34,730 nucleotides of DNA, from positions 1-34,730 of the forward strand of contig CAJWPI010000017.1 of assembly GCA_913045055.1 (NCBI GenBank), written 5' to 3'. The notes beneath the pieces are model-generated. The model ran no database searches and was not told the origin of the DNA. It saw nothing but the letters and a program-made list of their open reading frames with translations. The translations under genes and the position numbers were made by a program. This document shows positions 18,999 through 27,953 of this stretch, in pieces. Numbering within the stretch: the stretch's first letter is position 1; each line of letters opens with the position of its first letter. Source of the stretch: an uncultured Gammaproteobacteria bacterium (GTDB lineage: Bacteria; Pseudomonadota; Gammaproteobacteria; Magnimaribacterales; Magnimaribacteraceae).

Positions 18999-20081
18999 CT
19001 ATCGTAATTTAAGCATAACTAGACCTAATAAGACTAACATAAATGTTAATATCCAGAATCTTACTATTACCCTGGGTTCAGGCCATCCCTTCAGTTCATA
19101 ATGATGGTGCAAAGGTGCCATTTTGAATACTCTTTTACCTGTTATTTTAAAAGAAAGAACTTGTAAAATTACTGAGATTGCTTCTATCACAAAAATCCCT
19201 CCCATAATCAAAAGGACATATTCGTGTCTGATTATAACTGCTACCAGTCCTAAAGCTGCTCCCAAGGCTAATGAGCCAACATCTCCCATAAAAACTTGAG
19301 CGGGGTAAGTGTTATACCATAAGAATCCGATTCCTGAGCCTATAAGAGCTCCACAAAAAACTATCATCTCTCCTGTTCCTGGTAAAAATGGGATGTTTAG
19401 ATACTCAGAATATATTGTATTACCAGCTGCATAACCAATTAAACCAAGACCAGCCGCTACCATAACGCAAGGTAGAATTGCTAAACCATCTAGACCATCA
19501 GTTAAATTCACGGAATTGCTAGCAGAGATAATGACAATATAAGATAGGAAAATATACCCAAACCCTAAAGGAATAGATATATTTTTAAAAAAAGGAACTA
19601 TTAAACTAGTCTCTTCTATCCTTGAAGAAGTATAGAATAAAAAAGAAACTGCTATAAGAGTAATTATACTCTGCCAAAATATCTTACTTGGAGCTGAAAG
19701 TCCTTTACTAGAATTAAACCTAATCTTTAGTAGATCATCAACCCAACCTAAAAGACCAAAAAACATAGTTACAAAAATGGCCACCCATAAATACTTATTT
19801 TGTAAATCTCCCCACATCAAAGTACTTAAAAAAATAGAAGCAAGAATTAATGTACCTCCCATTGTGGGTGTCCCTACTTTTTCTAAATGAGTTGAGGGAC
19901 CTTCCTGTCTAACTACTTGACCGACTTGAATAGAATGCATTTTGTTAATGAAGATAGGACCCAGAGTTAAAGAAATCAGTAAAGCTGTCAAAGCTGCAAA
20001 GATTGCTCTAAACGATAAATATTCAAAAACTCTTAACGGTCCAAATGAGTCAGAGAAAAAATTAAATAATTCTAGAAACAT
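18999..20081 (-). CDS. mraY: Phospho-N-acetylmuramoyl-pentapeptide transferase MraY
   Basis: Polytopic inner-membrane enzyme that transfers phospho-MurNAc-pentapeptide to undecaprenyl phosphate, forming lipid I. The 360-residue length equals that of E. coli MraY. Motifs seen in order are [15 protein letters not shown], the WVDDLLK aspartate pair, [24 protein letters not shown] and the cytoplasmic histidine motif [13 protein letters not shown] near the C-terminus. About ten membrane segments are visible. It starts two bases after the murF stop. Its carrier substrate would be recycled by the DUF368 protein encoded at the other end of the run. Confidence 0.97.
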   Translation of the reverse strand: MFLELFNFFSDSFGPLRVFEYLSFRAIFAALTALLISLTLGPIFINKMHSIQVGQVVRQEGPSTHLEKVGTPTMGGTLILASIFLSTLMWGDLQNKYLWVAIFVTMFFGLLGWVDDLLKIRFNSSKGLSAPSKIFWQSIITLIAVSFLFYTSSRIEETSLIVPFFKNISIPLGFGYIFLSYIVIISASNSVNLTDGLDGLAILPCVMVAAGLGLIGYAAGNTIYSEYLNIPFLPGTGEMIVFCGALIGSGIGFLWYNTYPAQVFMGDVGSLALGAALGLVAVIIRHEYVLLIMGGIFVIEAISVILQVLSFKITGKRVFKMAPLHHHYELKGWPEPRVIVRFWILTFMLVLLGLVMLKLR

Positions 20082-20083
20082 AT

Positions 20084-21451
20084 TTATAGCTTAAGTTTGT
20101 CGACTATATACTCCATTGAAGCAGACCTAGAACCTTTTACCATTATTACTGAATCTTTACCAATTTTTTCTCTTAAATAATCTAATAACTTATCTTTTGA
20201 ATCAAATAACTTAGATTTGTGGTTATCTTTTTTTTGGCTTTCCTTCCAAAGCTCTCCTACACATAGAAACTCATCTACTCTTTCTTCTGAATATTTACAG
20301 ACCTCTTGATGATATAACTTTTCTTCAAATCCAAGTTCTGACATCTCTCCTGCAACAAAAATTCTTTTTTTTCCTTTTATATCACCTAAAAGGTCTAAAG
20401 ATTTCTTCATTGATTCTGGGTTCGCATTATAGGAATCATCTATTAATAAAGATCCTTTATGCAGTTTGTGGACAGAAAGTCGCCTAGAAGGAAATTCAAC
20501 TCTTTTCAAACTTTTGTTCAATTCTTTTAAGTCCAGATTTAAAGCTAAAGCTACAGCAAAAGCAGCTGTGGCATTTAGAGCATTATGAATGCCAACAGTT
20601 CCTAATTTACACTGGAAGTCTTTACCATTAGCCTTGATTTCAAAGGTTGTTAAGTTTTTATAAATATCCATTTCTATAATATCAAGAGAAACATCAGCCT
20701 CTTGGCTCATTCCAAAACTTATTAAATTAGAAGAATTGTTTCTTTCCTTCCATTGTTCAAAAAAAACAGAGTCTCTAGGTAAAACTGCTACCCCGGTAGT
20801 AGCTAAATTCTCTAAGAGAGCTCCCTTTTCTTCTGCTATTTTATTAACGGACCCTAGACCTTCTAGATGGGAAGGAGCTACATTGGTAATTAAGCCTATA
20901 TCTGGTTTAACAATGTTTGCTAACTTATTGATCTCTCCAGGTGAACTTGTACCTAGCTCTATAACTGAAAAAATATTGTTCTTGTCTAGGCAAGATAACG
21001 TCAAAGGAACGCCTATTTGATTGTTCTTATTACCTTCTGTTCTATGGCAAGGACCTAAGGAAGATAACAGGGAATAGATAATTTCTTTAGTAGTAGTTTT
21101 ACCATTACTTCCAGTAAGACATATCATCTTCCCCTTGAATTTTTTCCTTCTGTAATTAGCTAGCTTATCTAAAAATTTATAAGAATCTTCAACAAGAATA
21201 TATGGTTTCTTTGTATTTATTTTCTTCTCAACTACAAAACAACTGGCACCTCTTGAATCTGCTTCCTTTATATAATTGTGACCATCATTTTTTGGACCCT
21301 TTAGCGCTAGAAATAAATCACCTGGCTGTAGAGACCTAGAATCAATACTTACTTTTCCAAGTTTCAGATCTTTAATACTTCCAAAGACTTTCCCATAATT
21401 AATATTTAAAATATTTTGGATTCCTAAATTATTAACCATAGTTTCATTCAT
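20084..21451 (-). CDS. murF: UDP-MurNAc-tripeptide--D-alanyl-D-alanine ligase
   Basis: Last Mur ligase; adds the D-Ala-D-Ala dipeptide made by Ddl. The 455-residue protein has [16 protein letters not shown] in the UDP-binding domain (37-52) and ATP loop GSNGKTT at 114-120. [12 protein letters not shown] and [11 protein letters not shown] are typical of MurF, and [13 protein letters not shown] with VAGEMSELG mark the C-terminal domain. The ATG start overlaps the murE stop by 8 bp. A second in-frame ATG four codons later is an alternative start. The C-terminus [12 protein letters not shown] is family-typical. Confidence 0.96.
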   Translation of the reverse strand: MNETMVNNLGIQNILNINYGKVFGSIKDLKLGKVSIDSRSLQPGDLFLALKGPKNDGHNYIKEADSRGASCFVVEKKINTKKPYILVEDSYKFLDKLANYRRKKFKGKMICLTGSNGKTTTKEIIYSLLSSLGPCHRTEGNKNNQIGVPLTLSCLDKNNIFSVIELGTSSPGEINKLANIVKPDIGLITNVAPSHLEGLGSVNKIAEEKGALLENLATTGVAVLPRDSVFFEQWKERNNSSNLISFGMSQEADVSLDIIEMDIYKNLTTFEIKANGKDFQCKLGTVGIHNALNATAAFAVALALNLDLKELNKSLKRVEFPSRRLSVHKLHKGSLLIDDSYNANPESMKKSLDLLGDIKGKKRIFVAGEMSELGFEEKLYHQEVCKYSEERVDEFLCVGELWKESQKKDNHKSKLFDSKDKLLDYLREKIGKDSVIMVKGSRSASMEYIVDKLKL

Positions 21452-22919
21452 CTAAAAAAGACCTAACAACTTCTGAATCGCTAAAAGCAAACTTTTTTCT
21501 CTTAATAATCTGTTGTTTCTCATGACCTTTACCTGCAACTAATAATATATTCTCTTCTGAAGATTGAATTATTTCTTTCAGGCTTTCTTCTATTGCAACC
21601 TTTCTGTTTTTGATTACTTTTACATTCTTAGGTTCCTTAAAACCTCTAAGGATCTCTCTAATGATTTTATCTTCATCTTCATTTCTTGGGTTGTCATTAG
21701 TTATTATTACCCTATCAGAGAGAGATTCAGCAATATTTCCCATAACCGGTCTTTTTAAAGAATCTCTTTCTCCCCCACAACCAAATACACAAAAAACCTT
21801 CCCACTATAAGTCTCTCTTATTTCCTCCAAACTGCAAGAAAGCGCTTCTGGTGTGTGTGCAAAATCTATAAAGCATGAACTCTTATTGTTTATCTTGATT
21901 TGTTCCATCCTTCCTTGGGGTAGTTTTATATTCTCAGAAGCTTGACATAACTCCTTAATATCAAAACCCTGAGAAAGAAAATTAACTATGGCACATACAA
22001 TATTTAAGGCTAGATACTTTGAAATAGTTTTTAATTTAAATGTTCCTGAACCAAAAGGAGTCTTTATAGAAACATTTAAACCTTCAGATATTCTTTTAAA
22101 CTTAACACTAATATCTGCATGTTTATTAGATGAAATGCCATAAACTTCATCTGAGAAAGATTTTATTTCTTTATACAACTTCTTACCAAATTGGTTATCT
22201 ATATTTAATATTACTTTTTTTGGCTGAAAATCGATAAAAAGAGTCTTTTTAGCTAATTCATAGTTCTTCTTTGATTTATGAAAGTCTAAATGGTCTAAAG
22301 AAAAGCTTGTAAGAATTGCAGTTTCTACAGAAGTGCCTGCAATCCTAGATTGACTTAAGCCATGGGAAGAAACTTCTAACGCTGAAAACTTAATACCTTT
22401 CTCTACCATATCAGCAAAAGTTTTTTGAATAAAAATACTGTCAGGAGTTGTTAGTTTTGAGTCTTCTGATTTCTCTTTACCATCTACAGATACCCCAATA
22501 GTACTTATATAGCCGCAAGGAAGACCCATATAAGAAGACAATTGTGAAATTGCTTCAACACATGATGTTTTTCCATTTGTGCCAGTAACACAAAATACTT
22601 TCAACTTCTTAGACGGATTTTCATAATATCTAGAAGCTATAATCCCTAAATAATCTCTTAAATTAGAAAAATAGATTACATTCTTATTCTCAAATTTTTT
22701 TTGGTCAGAAAGAATTAAGGAAGCCCCTTTTTGGAATGCTTCTCCAATAAAATTATTTCCATTCCACCGTGTTCCCTTAATAGCAAAGAAAATACTTTTA
22801 TCTAAAATATTTCTGCTATCTGAACTAATACTAGAAATTTCTAGATTGCTTTGATCCTTATCTAATCTAACTTCTTTAAGAAGTTCACCAGCAATATAAC
22901 TCTTTCTATTAGCTTGCAT
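21444..22919 (-). CDS. murE: UDP-MurNAc-L-Ala-D-Glu--meso-diaminopimelate ligase
   Basis: Third Mur ligase, adds the third residue of the stem peptide. The 491-residue protein has SSDSRNILDKSIFFAIKG, ATP loop GTNGKTS at 113-119, and LEVSSHGLSQSRI and SLDHLDFH in the central domain. The substrate-specificity motif DNPR is at 409-412; this motif is that of meso-diaminopimelate-adding enzymes, as opposed to lysine-adding ones. The segment AGKGHEKQQ closes the family pattern. It is five bases downstream of ftsI. The amino acid specificity is an inference from the motif. Confidence 0.96.
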   Translation of the reverse strand: MQANRKSYIAGELLKEVRLDKDQSNLEISSISSDSRNILDKSIFFAIKGTRWNGNNFIGEAFQKGASLILSDQKKFENKNVIYFSNLRDYLGIIASRYYENPSKKLKVFCVTGTNGKTSCVEAISQLSSYMGLPCGYISTIGVSVDGKEKSEDSKLTTPDSIFIQKTFADMVEKGIKFSALEVSSHGLSQSRIAGTSVETAILTSFSLDHLDFHKSKKNYELAKKTLFIDFQPKKVILNIDNQFGKKLYKEIKSFSDEVYGISSNKHADISVKFKRISEGLNVSIKTPFGSGTFKLKTISKYLALNIVCAIVNFLSQGFDIKELCQASENIKLPQGRMEQIKINNKSSCFIDFAHTPEALSCSLEEIRETYSGKVFCVFGCGGERDSLKRPVMGNIAESLSDRVIITNDNPRNEDEDKIIREILRGFKEPKNVKVIKNRKVAIEESLKEIIQSSEENILLVAGKGHEKQQIIKRKKFAFSDSEVVRSFLDE

Positions 22920-22923
22920 ATTA

Positions 22924-24558
22924 TTAAGAACCCATTTCCAGAACGTTCAGAGTCTGAGTAACTACTTTAGAAAATACTGGAGCAGCATCTAACCCACCTG
23001 AGTGATCCTCTCCCTCTAATCCATGTAAGACTACAACTGCAAGAATTTTAGGTCTGAAAGCTGGCGTAAAACCGGCAAAAGTAGCTGTATATATATTTTT
23101 CTCTCTAAATTCTTGCAATGCTGTACCTGTCTTCCCAGCAACCAAGACACCTTCCACTTTAGCTCTTCTAGCTGTGCCATTCTTTGAATGCACTGCTTGG
23201 ACAAGCATCTTTGTAATTTCTCTTGTTGTATTATTACTTAAAACTCTTATCTCTTCATCCAAGCTTTCTACTTGTTCATCTAAAAATAAGTTCAATTCTT
23301 TAAAAAGACCTTCATTTGTAAAAACTAAATAGGCCTGTGCTATTTGCAAAGCTGTAACTGACAGTCCATACCCATAACAAGCACTAACCTTATCCCTAAG
23401 TTTTAATTCTGATTCAAGAGGAAGAAACCCTTCTCTTGAAGGTATTAATACACTATTAGGATATTTACCTAAACCAAAATTGGAAAAATTCTTCATAAGA
23501 AGACCACTATCTTGATTTGTACAAAGTTTGATCATTCCTACATTGCTAGAGTTTGAGATTATTTCTGATGGATTGATCACGCCATAATTTTTAAAATCAT
23601 TTGTTCTATAACCTCCTATTTCAATCCACCCAGGATTAGTATCTACTTTTAAGGAACTATTTATCTTCCCTGATTTTAGAATAGCCGACATGGCAAGTGG
23701 TTTAATAACTGAACCAGGCTCAAAACTATCTATTGTTGCTCTATTTCTAAATATAGATACATCAGTAACATTCTTTCTATTAGACGGATTAAAAGAAGGA
23801 AAGTTTGTTAAAGCAAGTATATCTGCTGAAGTTGTGTCAATTATTAGTACTGATCCAGATGAAGCACCACTTTTATTTACTGCTCTTTTTAGTTCTTCGT
23901 AGGCAATGGATTGGAGTCTTACATCTATAGTAAGTTTAACTGTTTCTCCATCTTTAGCTTCTGTCCTTATTCTTCCTGTTTCACCTCTAATAAATTTACC
24001 TGGTAATCCTTTTAATTTTTCATTTAATACTAGCTCCACTCCTTGTAACCCTCTTCTATCAGTATCTGTCATTCCAACAACATGCGCACTTATATTCTTT
24101 TGAGGATAACTTCTCCTTAAATTCTCCTGAAAATATATTCCCTTCTTAACTATTTCGTTTACTTCTTCTTGTTCTTTAGAAGAAATATGTTTCTTCAATT
24201 CAATATATCCTTTCTTATTGTCAATCTTTGCTTTGAGAGAATTTTTATCTAGATTTAAAACTCTAGACAAACCTTCTACAACTTTGTCCTCAGATTGAAA
24301 TTCTGAAAGATCAAGACCAACTGTATAACTACGAACATCAAAAGCTAAAACTTTATCATTTCTATCAAGAATACTTCCTCTTGTTGCCATTAATGGCCTT
24401 TCAGAAATAAATCTTGAATTAGATTCATTATCTAAGAATTCATTTTGATAAAACTTGATAAATAGGAGTCTTACTATGAGTAGCAAAAAAATAATTAAAA
24501 AAAGGAAGGAAATAAAAAGAGCTCTTCCAGAGAATATACTTATTCTAGAAGTGACCAT
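22924..24558 (-). CDS. ftsI: Peptidoglycan transpeptidase FtsI (PBP3)
   Basis: Division-specific class B penicillin-binding protein that crosslinks septal peptidoglycan. The 544-residue chain has a short cytoplasmic N-terminus and one membrane anchor (about 13-34). The pedestal domain has ATRGSILDRN at 58-67. The transpeptidase domain has nucleophile S283 in SVIK, SSN at 337-339 and KTG at 476-478. It lies 13 bp downstream of ftsZ. In E. coli ftsI follows ftsL directly; here ftsQ-ftsA-ftsZ are between them. Length is somewhat below E. coli PBP3 (588), which has a longer C-terminus. Confidence 0.96.
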   Translation of the reverse strand: MVTSRISIFSGRALFISFLFLIIFLLLIVRLLFIKFYQNEFLDNESNSRFISERPLMATRGSILDRNDKVLAFDVRSYTVGLDLSEFQSEDKVVEGLSRVLNLDKNSLKAKIDNKKGYIELKKHISSKEQEEVNEIVKKGIYFQENLRRSYPQKNISAHVVGMTDTDRRGLQGVELVLNEKLKGLPGKFIRGETGRIRTEAKDGETVKLTIDVRLQSIAYEELKRAVNKSGASSGSVLIIDTTSADILALTNFPSFNPSNRKNVTDVSIFRNRATIDSFEPGSVIKPLAMSAILKSGKINSSLKVDTNPGWIEIGGYRTNDFKNYGVINPSEIISNSSNVGMIKLCTNQDSGLLMKNFSNFGLGKYPNSVLIPSREGFLPLESELKLRDKVSACYGYGLSVTALQIAQAYLVFTNEGLFKELNLFLDEQVESLDEEIRVLSNNTTREITKMLVQAVHSKNGTARRAKVEGVLVAGKTGTALQEFREKNIYTATFAGFTPAFRPKILAVVVLHGLEGEDHSGGLDAAPVFSKVVTQTLNVLEMGS

Positions 24559-24571
24559 AGTAAAAAGTCTT

Positions 24572-25741
24572 TCAGTCTAGCTGTGTCCTCACAAAAGAAG
24601 GTATATCAAGATATTTATTTTCTTCTTCTAAGTCTGTTTCTTCTTTAGTTTTTTCTTGTTTCTCTGAACTGACCTTAGGTGGGTTTTCAAGATACTCTCG
24701 AGATGCTGTACTAAGAGGCAATGACTTCTTGTCATTTAAAGAAGTTATTTTTTTATTTATTGGACTATGTGATTTTCTAGAAGCCCCTAAGCCTGTAGCA
24801 ATAACGGTCACTATGAGGTCATTGGAAGCTTTATCATCTATAACATTTCCGCAAACAATTATTGCATCATTAGAGGCAAAATTCTTTATTGATTCCTGTA
24901 CAGCCTCGAGTTCACCTAAAGTAATATCTGGACCTGAAGTTATGTTCACCAATACTCCTTTGGCATCTTGTAAACTAATATCTTCTAGTAACTTACTTGA
25001 AACTGCTTGTTCTGAGGCTTGTCTTGCTCTATCTGGACCAGATCCTGTACCGGTTCCCATCATGGCTGTTCCTTTTTCAGACATTACTGTTCTTACATCA
25101 GCAAAATCTACATTAATCATCCCAGGTTGCATAATTATGTCTGATATTCCTCTTACCGCCCCTGAGAGAACATCATTAGCTTGTTTAAATGCATCCAACA
25201 TGCTGCAATCTTGACCAAGAACATCTAGAAGTTTCTGATTAGGTATAGTAATTAGAGAATCAACTTCTTCAACTAATTCTTTTACTCCTGCCTTGGCAAT
25301 CTCCATGCGCTTTTCACCTTCTAATTCAAATGGTTTGGTTACAACAGCTACTGTAAGCACATTAAGTTCTTTAGCTACTTGTGCAAATATTGGAGCTGCA
25401 CCAGTTCCAGTGCCCCCACCCATACCTGCTGTTATAAATACCATATCAGCGCCTTTAATCAGTTCTCTAATTCTATCTCTGTCCTCAAGAGCTGCTTCTC
25501 GTCCCTTTTCTGGTATAGAGCCAGCACCCAAGCCTTGGGTAATATTCTCTCCCAGTATAAGTTTTGTAGAACCCTGTATCTTATCTAAAGCTTGTCTGTC
25601 TGTATTTGCACAAATGAAATGTGCTCCATCTATACCACCCTGTAACATATGATCAACTGCATTTCCTCCAGCACCTCCTACACCTAAAACTTTTATTACA
25701 GCTGCGCCCTTTGATTCTTCTACTATCTCCCATTTACTCAT
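24572..25741 (-). CDS. ftsZ: Cell division GTPase FtsZ
   Basis: Tubulin-like GTPase that forms the cytokinetic ring. The 389-residue protein has VGGAGGNAV near residue 21 and the tubulin signature GGGTGTG at 108-114. The T7 loop region NVDFADVRTVM is near 209. After a charged linker of about 60 residues comes the conserved C-terminal peptide YLDIPSFVRTQLD (377-389), which binds FtsA and other anchors. A strong ribosome site (AAGGAG) precedes the ATG, stronger than most genes here, in keeping with the need for abundant FtsZ. It follows ftsA by 20 bp, the conserved ftsA-ftsZ pair, but lpxC does not follow. Confidence 0.98.
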   Translation of the reverse strand: MSKWEIVEESKGAAVIKVLGVGGAGGNAVDHMLQGGIDGAHFICANTDRQALDKIQGSTKLILGENITQGLGAGSIPEKGREAALEDRDRIRELIKGADMVFITAGMGGGTGTGAAPIFAQVAKELNVLTVAVVTKPFELEGEKRMEIAKAGVKELVEEVDSLITIPNQKLLDVLGQDCSMLDAFKQANDVLSGAVRGISDIIMQPGMINVDFADVRTVMSEKGTAMMGTGTGSGPDRARQASEQAVSSKLLEDISLQDAKGVLVNITSGPDITLGELEAVQESIKNFASNDAIIVCGNVIDDKASNDLIVTVIATGLGASRKSHSPINKKITSLNDKKSLPLSTASREYLENPPKVSSEKQEKTKEETDLEEENKYLDIPSFVRTQLD

Positions 25742-25756
25742 ATTTCTCTCCTTAGC

Positions 25757-25772
25757 GTAATTTACAAATTAC
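25757..25772. repeat. 16-bp inverted repeat at the ftsA-ftsZ junction
   Basis: GTAATTT, a two-base centre AC, then AAATTAC form a perfect inverted repeat covering the ftsA stop codon and the bases just before the ftsZ ribosome site. As RNA the loop would be too tight for all seven pairs. It could be an operator-like palindrome or chance in A/T-rich DNA. Confidence 0.35.
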
Positions 25773-26991
25773 CGCCTAACCATCTTGAAATTCTATTTAA
25801 AATACTCCTATCTCTAGTAATATAATTTAGGTGATCTTCTTGCAATTTCTTATGCCCATAAAGTAACAGTCCTGAAGAAGTTGCATAGATAGGATTTCTA
25901 ATAATCTCTTCAAAACCTACAATCGATTGAGGGGAACCTAATCTAACTGGAGAATGAAAAACCTCTTCCGCAAGCTCTGTAGCACCTTCAACTTTAGAAG
26001 CTCCTCCAGTAAGAACAACCCCTGCTGGGATTAAAGATTCGAATCCACTTAAATTAAGTTTTTGCTGAGCCATACTAAAGATTTCTACATATCTTCTCTC
26101 TAAAACATCTGCTAATACTTGTCTTGAAAGCTCTCTTTCAGGCCTTCCTCCCATTCCTGGTACCATCATTAATTCATCACTTTTAGTGAGAGCACTTACA
26201 GCACAACCATACTGTTGTTTTATGTCCTCGGCTTGAGAAGGGGGGGTTCTTAAAGCTTCTGCGATATCATTTGTAACATGGTCACCAGCTATAGGAATAA
26301 CATCTGTGAATGATATTGAGCCATCAGTAAACACTGCTATATCAGTTGTACCTCCACCTATATCAATTAAACAAACCCCGAGATCTCTTTCGTCTTTTGT
26401 TAGAACTGAATAACTAGATGCTAACTGTTCTAAAACAAAAGCTTCGACATCTAAACCACAGGCACTAACACACTTATGAATATTCTGAGAAGCATTGTTA
26501 CTACAGGTGACAAGATGTACCTTAGCTTCTAATCTAGAGCCTGCCATACCAAGTGGTTCTTTTATACCGTCTTGTTTATCAATAATGTAGTCTCTAGGTA
26601 ATACATGTAGCAATCTCTGGTCAGCGGGAATAGCCATAGCCTGTGCGGTTTCAATTACTCTATCAACGTCAGCATACTTAACATCTCCATCTCTAATTGG
26701 AACAACTCCTTCAGAATTTAACCCTTGAATATGACTTCCTGAAATTCCCACGTAGCAAGAACTTATATGACAGCCCGCCATTGATTCAGCTTCAGAAATA
26801 GATTTTTTTATTGCAGTAGTAGTAGAGTCTATATCAACGACAACACCGTTTCTCAATCCCTTTGAAGGATGAATTCCTAGACCAATTATTTCTATAGAAT
26901 TATCTGAAGTAACTTCAGCTACAACTACAACTACCTTAGAAGTGCCTATATCTAAACCTACTAACATTTCGTTTTGATTAACATTACTCAT
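25762..26991 (-). CDS. ftsA: Cell division protein FtsA
   Basis: Actin-like ATPase that tethers FtsZ filaments to the inner membrane and recruits later divisome proteins. The 409-residue protein has the phosphate-1 loop LVGLDIGTSKVVVVVAE at the N-terminus and the second phosphate motif LIDIGGGTTDIAVF near 214-227. The adenosine motif VLTGGASKVEG is near 328. It ends in an amphipathic helix, SILNRISRWLGGNL, the usual membrane-targeting sequence. The ATG overlaps the ftsQ stop as ATGA and is preceded by a strong AAGGAG site. It sits directly ahead of ftsZ. Confidence 0.97.
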   Translation of the reverse strand: MSNVNQNEMLVGLDIGTSKVVVVVAEVTSDNSIEIIGLGIHPSKGLRNGVVVDIDSTTTAIKKSISEAESMAGCHISSCYVGISGSHIQGLNSEGVVPIRDGDVKYADVDRVIETAQAMAIPADQRLLHVLPRDYIIDKQDGIKEPLGMAGSRLEAKVHLVTCSNNASQNIHKCVSACGLDVEAFVLEQLASSYSVLTKDERDLGVCLIDIGGGTTDIAVFTDGSISFTDVIPIAGDHVTNDIAEALRTPPSQAEDIKQQYGCAVSALTKSDELMMVPGMGGRPERELSRQVLADVLERRYVEIFSMAQQKLNLSGFESLIPAGVVLTGGASKVEGATELAEEVFHSPVRLGSPQSIVGFEEIIRNPIYATSSGLLLYGHKKLQEDHLNYITRDRSILNRISRWLGGNL

Positions 26992-27665
26992 ACCTTCTCC
27001 TTATTACCAAAAGCAATAGCAACTCCATTCTTATACCTCATGTCAATTGTTCTGATATTATGTAGACTTCCTGAGAGCAGCTCGAACGAGATAAAATCCT
27101 CGAGACGTTTGAGCTGCTCCCGGAAATCTTTTTGATCAAAAACTATCTTTAATCCGGATTGTGTAGAAGCTTCTGCATAACCTTGTTGGGTTTTAACGTT
27201 AACAAGGTATTCATTAAATCTATTTAACTGATGCTGAAGAAGTCTGGAATCGTTAAATAATTTTAGTAAATCTTGCTGATTGGCTTCTAGTATTATGAGA
27301 TCTAAATTTATACCTGTTTTCTCTGGTGAAATAATATGACCTGATTGAGTCAAAAAACCTTTATCTTTTATCTTAGCAAGTGGTTTATGTTCCTGGATTG
27401 TTACTTCTATTTTGTCTGGCCACTGAATTCTTGATTCTAATTCATATACCCAAGTATTTTTATAAATTGAAGGTTCATGGTTGACATTAAATCTGCTGTT
27501 AAAAAGAGTATTTGTAATATCTTTTAATAGTATTTCCTCATTGGATATTGCCTTGTGATTAAATACCAGCGCAATTTTCTTTTTATCTATAGAAGGAAGA
27601 TAATTGTCTTTTGTACACCCCAATAAAAAAAGACTAAATAAGAGAAGAAATAGCTGAGTTTTCAT
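26988..27665 (-). CDS. ftsQ: Cell division protein FtsQ with lipoprotein-like N-terminus
   Basis: Periplasmic divisome protein that binds FtsL and FtsB. The 225-residue chain is recognised as FtsQ from the segment WPDKIEVTIQEHKPLAKI (82-99), which matches the E. coli region containing [21 protein letters not shown]. Further support is GFLTQSGHIISPE, the C-terminal TIDMRYKNGVAIAF, and its place between ftsL and ftsA. The N-terminus is odd: MKTQ, then a short hydrophobic stretch ending LLGC at 14-17, which resembles a lipoprotein signal peptide, whereas FtsQ normally has a cytoplasmic tail and an uncleaved membrane helix. The start is fixed by the TAATG overlap with the ftsL stop, so a longer N-terminus is unlikely. 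It is shorter than E. coli FtsQ (276). Confidence 0.85.
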   Translation of the reverse strand: MKTQLFLLLFSLFLLGCTKDNYLPSIDKKKIALVFNHKAISNEEILLKDITNTLFNSRFNVNHEPSIYKNTWVYELESRIQWPDKIEVTIQEHKPLAKIKDKGFLTQSGHIISPEKTGINLDLIILEANQQDLLKLFNDSRLLQHQLNRFNEYLVNVKTQQGYAEASTQSGLKIVFDQKDFREQLKRLEDFISFELLSGSLHNIRTIDMRYKNGVAIAFGNKEKV

Positions 27666-27952
27666 TATGTTTTTTTCTCTGAAAGTATAAGAATTTTTTC
27701 TGATTTAGTAGGTATACGCATATTTAATTTTTCTTTAGCTACTGTGAGGATGTTTGTTTGGTTCTTGTAATAACTAATATCTTCTATCAAAATATTGGAG
27801 TGAAAAGAAAGCTCCTCAATGCTTGTGACTAGACTGTATACTTTTGCGTTCGAAGTTCTAAATTCATAGATTTGTTTTATTAGAAAAACACTGCTTACAA
27901 CTATGGAGAGAACAAGTGTTGAAAGAGTGATGGCTTTTTTTGAATCTTTCAT
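27665..27952 (-). CDS. ftsL: Cell division protein FtsL
   Basis: Small bitopic divisome protein that pairs with FtsB. From the chosen start it is 95 residues: a short lysine-containing cytoplasmic end, one membrane segment (about 7-26), then a periplasmic helix ending in VAKEKLNMRIPTKSEKILIL, which matches the C-terminal FtsL pattern (EKLQM in E. coli). I chose the ATG at 27950-27952 because it has AAGGTGG upstream and follows the rsmH stop by a single base. A TTG at 27971-27973 would add seven residues but overlaps rsmH. The stop overlaps the ftsQ ATG by one base. Confidence 0.88.
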   Translation of the reverse strand: MKDSKKAITLSTLVLSIVVSSVFLIKQIYEFRTSNAKVYSLVTSIEELSFHSNILIEDISYYKNQTNILTVAKEKLNMRIPTKSEKILILSEKKT

Positions 27953-27953
27953 T

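Noticed and set aside
24729-25214. 161-codon open frame on the plus strand inside ftsZ
   Set aside because: Long antisense frames arise in conserved genes of this composition; the product is low-complexity, and ftsZ is certain.
26988-27665. Reading the ftsQ position as an unrelated lipoprotein gene
   Set aside because: The WPDKIEVTIQEHKPLAKI segment, the C-terminal pattern and the position between ftsL and ftsA all support FtsQ; only the N-terminus is unusual.
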